From positions 7,275,265 to 7,285,264 of the forward strand of contig NC_091564.1 of the NCBI RefSeq assembly GCF_042767895.1: a DNA stretch of 10,000 bases. Direction: 5' to 3'. The notes under the pieces were generated by a model. It saw only the letters and a list, made by a program, of their open reading frames with translations. It searched no databases and was not told the DNA's origin. The stretch is from Penaeus vannamei. Its lineage: Eukaryota > Arthropoda > Malacostraca > Decapoda > Penaeidae. This document shows positions 8,058-10,000 of the stretch, one piece after another. The translations under genes were made by a program, and so were the position numbers. Each line of letters starts with the position of its first letter. The stretch's first letter is position 1.

Positions 8058-9045
8058 TCCTCGTTCTCATCTCCTTTCTCGGGTCCTCGTTCTCATCTCC
8101 TTTCTCGGGTCCTCGTTCTCATCTCCTTTCTCGGGTCCTCGTTCTCATCTCCTTTCTCGGGTCCTCGTTCTCATCTCCTTTCTCGGGTCCTCGTTCTCAT
8201 CTCTTTTCTCGGGTCCTCGTTCTCATCTCCTTTCTCGGGTCCTCGTTCTCATCTCCTTTCTCGGGTCCTCGTTCTCATCTCCTTTCTCGGGTCCTCGTTC
8301 TCATCTCCTTTCTCGGGTCCTCGTTCTCATCTCCTTTCTCGGGTCCTCGTTCTCATCTCCTTTCTCGGGTCCTCGTTCTCATCTCCTTTCTCGGGTCCTC
8401 GTTCTCATCTCCTTTCTCGGGTCCTCGTTCTCATCTCCTTTCTCGGGTCCTCGTTCTCATCTCCTTTCTCGGGTCCTCGTTCTCATCTCCTTTCTCGGGT
8501 CCTCGTTCTCATCTCCTTTCTCGGGTCCTCGTTCTCATCTCCTTTCTCGGGTCCTCGTTCTCATCTCCTTTCTCGGGTCCTCGTTCTCATCTCCTTTCTC
8601 GGGTCCTCGTTCTCATCTCCTTTCTCGGGTCCTCGTTCTCATCTCCTTTCTCGGGTCCTCGTTCTCATCGCCTTTCTCGGGTCCTCGTTCTCATCTCCTT
8701 TCTCGGGTCCTCGTTCTCATCTGCTTTCTCGGGTCCTCGTTCTCATCTCCTTTCTCGGGTCCTCGTTCTCATCTCCTTTCTCGGGTCCTCGTTCTCATCT
8801 CCTTTCTCGGGTCCTCGTTCTCATCTCCTTTCTCGGGTCCTCGTTCTCATCTCCTTTCTCGGGTCCTCGTTCTCATTTCCTTTCTCGGGTCCTCGTTCTC
8901 ATCTCCTTTCTCGGGTCCTCGTTCTCATCTCCTTTCTCGGGTCCTCGTTCTCATCTCCTTTCTCGGGTCCTCGTTCTCATCTCCTTTCTCGGGTCCTCGT
9001 TCTCATCTCCTTTCTCGGGTCCTCGTTCTCATCTCCTTTCTCGGG
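8058..9045 (+). repeat. 26-bp minisatellite, 38 units (copy B)
   Basis: Exactly 988 bp, so 38 complete monomers, in the same phase and with the same flanking bases as copy A. I find four departures from consensus: 8204 (unit 6, position 17 C to T), 8670 (unit 24, position 15 T to G), 8723 (unit 26, position 16 C to G) and 8877 (unit 32, position 14 C to T). The 8670 change is the same as the one at 5350 in copy A. A 386-codon frame crosses it (7947-9107) but begins with TTG and contains no ATG, so it is not annotated as a gene. Confidence 0.98.
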
Positions 9046-9110
9046 CGTCTTTGTGTGTTATTCAGTGCTTTTCGTTGCAGGCCAGGTTTGCAACTCTCAC
9101 TTTGTAACTT
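9046..9110. other. Right flank of the minisatellite, copy B
   Basis: Identical to 5388-5450, and the identity continues into the first ~35 bp of the following repeat unit. Confidence 0.8.
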
Positions 9111-9250
9111 CGAATATCGAGGGAAAATAATTTCTGTGTGTCTCTTGGGAACGGTGTCTAAGGGAGAGAATTTCTGATTATTTGGGGAGGAAATAGCAAG
9201 CAAACGTAATTTTTATGTCTCTAAGATATAGAATTTCTTCTTATCTCAAG
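9111..9250 (+). repeat. Single ~150-bp repeat unit, mosaic (copy B)
   Basis: One unit in place of the four in copy A. Its start (TTCTGTGTGTCTCT) matches copy A unit 1. Its later part has CTCTTGGG and AGCAAACG, found in unit 4, and it exits into TATCTCAAG exactly as unit 4 does. This is the structure expected after recombination between the first and last units. Confidence 0.8.
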
Positions 9251-9624
9251 ATAAATATGCATGGAATACGGTTTCTGTGAATCTCTAAGGAAAAGAAATT
9301 CTAAGTAACACAATTTCTGTCTCTAGAAAAAAAGAATTTATAAGGAATTTAATGTGTCTGTTCTATAGGGGAAAATTTCTATATACTATCTCTAGGGGAT
9401 TTCTTTATATTTTTAGGAAAATAGTCCACGGGAATAGAATGTCAATATGTATTACTACATCTTTCCAGACGAATGCAATTTCTACATTACTTTCTGACAT
9501 ATTTCTTGGACATAGAAATTCTAAATATTTCAAGATATATCGAGTTCTAGAACTTCTACATAGTACAAGATTACAATAATCTGTTTAAAGAATTCATTTT
9601 TGCCTTACGCTTTGGATTATAATT

Positions 9625-9626
<2 letters not shown>
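9251..9626. repeat. AATTTCT-rich zone, copy B
   Basis: Counterpart of 6051-6432, with recurring AATTTCT/AAATTCT motifs and small indels (for example loss of a TGATTTTTG stretch present near 6378 in copy A). Confidence 0.6.
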
Positions 9627-9710
<84 letters not shown>

Positions 9711-9711
9711 T
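9627..9711. repeat. (AT)n microsatellite, copy B
   Basis: A nearly pure AT run with TACATA at each end, close in length to its copy A counterpart. Confidence 0.96.
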
Positions 9712-9970
9712 TGTTTCTGCATATATCTAAAGATTATGTTTTCGAAATATTTATCTACGTAGTTAAGGGAATAGAATTTGTGCCCGTATTCCTATAGATT
9801 TCTGGGAATTATCTGTTAAACCTAGAGATTAGAGATTATCATTCATCAGAGAATATATTTGAAATATATTGCTGGATAATGTAATTTCAACACATATAGT
9901 TTTTATTTGTTAATTTATTTCATTATCTTTAGTGTCGAAACCAATATCAGAGAAATATCAGATATATGAG
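9712..9970. other. End block of copy B
   Basis: Counterpart of 6512-6770, same length and about 94% identical. The final 30 bp of the window (9971-10000) lie outside the duplication and show nothing recognisable. Confidence 0.75.
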
Positions 9971-10000
9971 GATGATTTAATTATCTCATAGATCAACCTT

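Larger units (their letters stand above)
6788..9970 (+). repeat. Large tandem duplication, copy B (3.2 kb)
   Basis: Block order and orientation match copy A. It is shorter overall because the TTTTC, TTTA, GT/GAGT and ~150-bp repeats are contracted, although the 26-bp array is 598 bp longer. The right edge is ATATATGAG at 9962-9970. The following sequence (GATGATTTAATT) differs from what follows copy A. No flanking target-site duplication or terminal inverted repeat was found. Confidence 0.93.

Noticed and set aside
4998..9045. CRISPR-like array
   Set aside because: The 26-bp units abut directly with no spacers, and the sequence is eukaryotic in character.
7947..9107. 386-codon plus-strand frame with 26-residue repeats
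   Set aside because: It starts at TTG and has no ATG anywhere, and is open only because the 26-bp monomer has no stop in any forward frame. Codon periodicity is absent since frame shifts at every monomer.

Overview
This window reads as eukaryotic, repeat-dominated, non-coding DNA. I find no gene I can support: no protein with recognisable domains, no rRNA, tRNA or ncRNA, no CRISPR array and no intact transposase or reverse transcriptase. Roughly half of it is microsatellite or minisatellite DNA: long (AT)n, (CT)n, (GT)n, ATT/ATC, TCC, TTTTC and GAGT tracts. Dense, compound, multi-class simple repeats are typical of penaeid shrimp and other decapod crustaceans, so that is my best guess for the organism. 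It is inference from texture only; a mollusc or another SSR-rich invertebrate is not excluded.

The left third (1-3349) is single-copy sequence broken up by simple repeats. It holds a GT-rich 133-bp imperfect duplication (1-265), a (GT)n tract (600-690), C9/A19 homopolymers (775-802), an alternating CT-AT-CT-AT compound array (1075-1903), a C-rich stretch with G-quadruplex potential on the minus strand (1930-2028), an ATT/ATC array (2279-2480), an ATC-TCC-ATC array (2691-2866) and a 41-bp tandem duplication (3118-3200). A perfect 15-nt inverted repeat (894-908 and 2126-2140) brackets the CT/AT/C-rich block.

The right two thirds (3350-9970) is a head-to-tail pair of the same ~3.2-3.4 kb unit: copy A 3350-6770 and copy B 6788-9970, with only ~17 bp plus a T-run between them. 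Each copy has the same order of blocks: a 232-bp single-copy block, a TTTTC-rich tract, a 224-bp single-copy block, a GT/GAGT tract, a C-rich flank, a 26-bp minisatellite, ~150-bp repeat unit(s), a zone rich in the AATTTCT heptamer, an (AT)n tract and a 259-bp end block. The copies differ mainly in array size. The 26-bp array has exactly 15 units in A and exactly 38 in B. The ~150-bp repeat has four units in A and one in B.

The most informative signal is in the pattern of divergence. By hand count the ends of the two copies are about 93-94% identical, but the zone around the 26-bp array is about 99% identical, and both arrays share one consensus. All six variant bases I can find in the 53 monomers fall at monomer positions 12-17. 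This fits local gene conversion or homogenisation centred on the minisatellite. The open reading frames across the array come from a stop-free monomer, and the candidate ORFs in one copy are broken in the other, so I do not annotate any as a gene.
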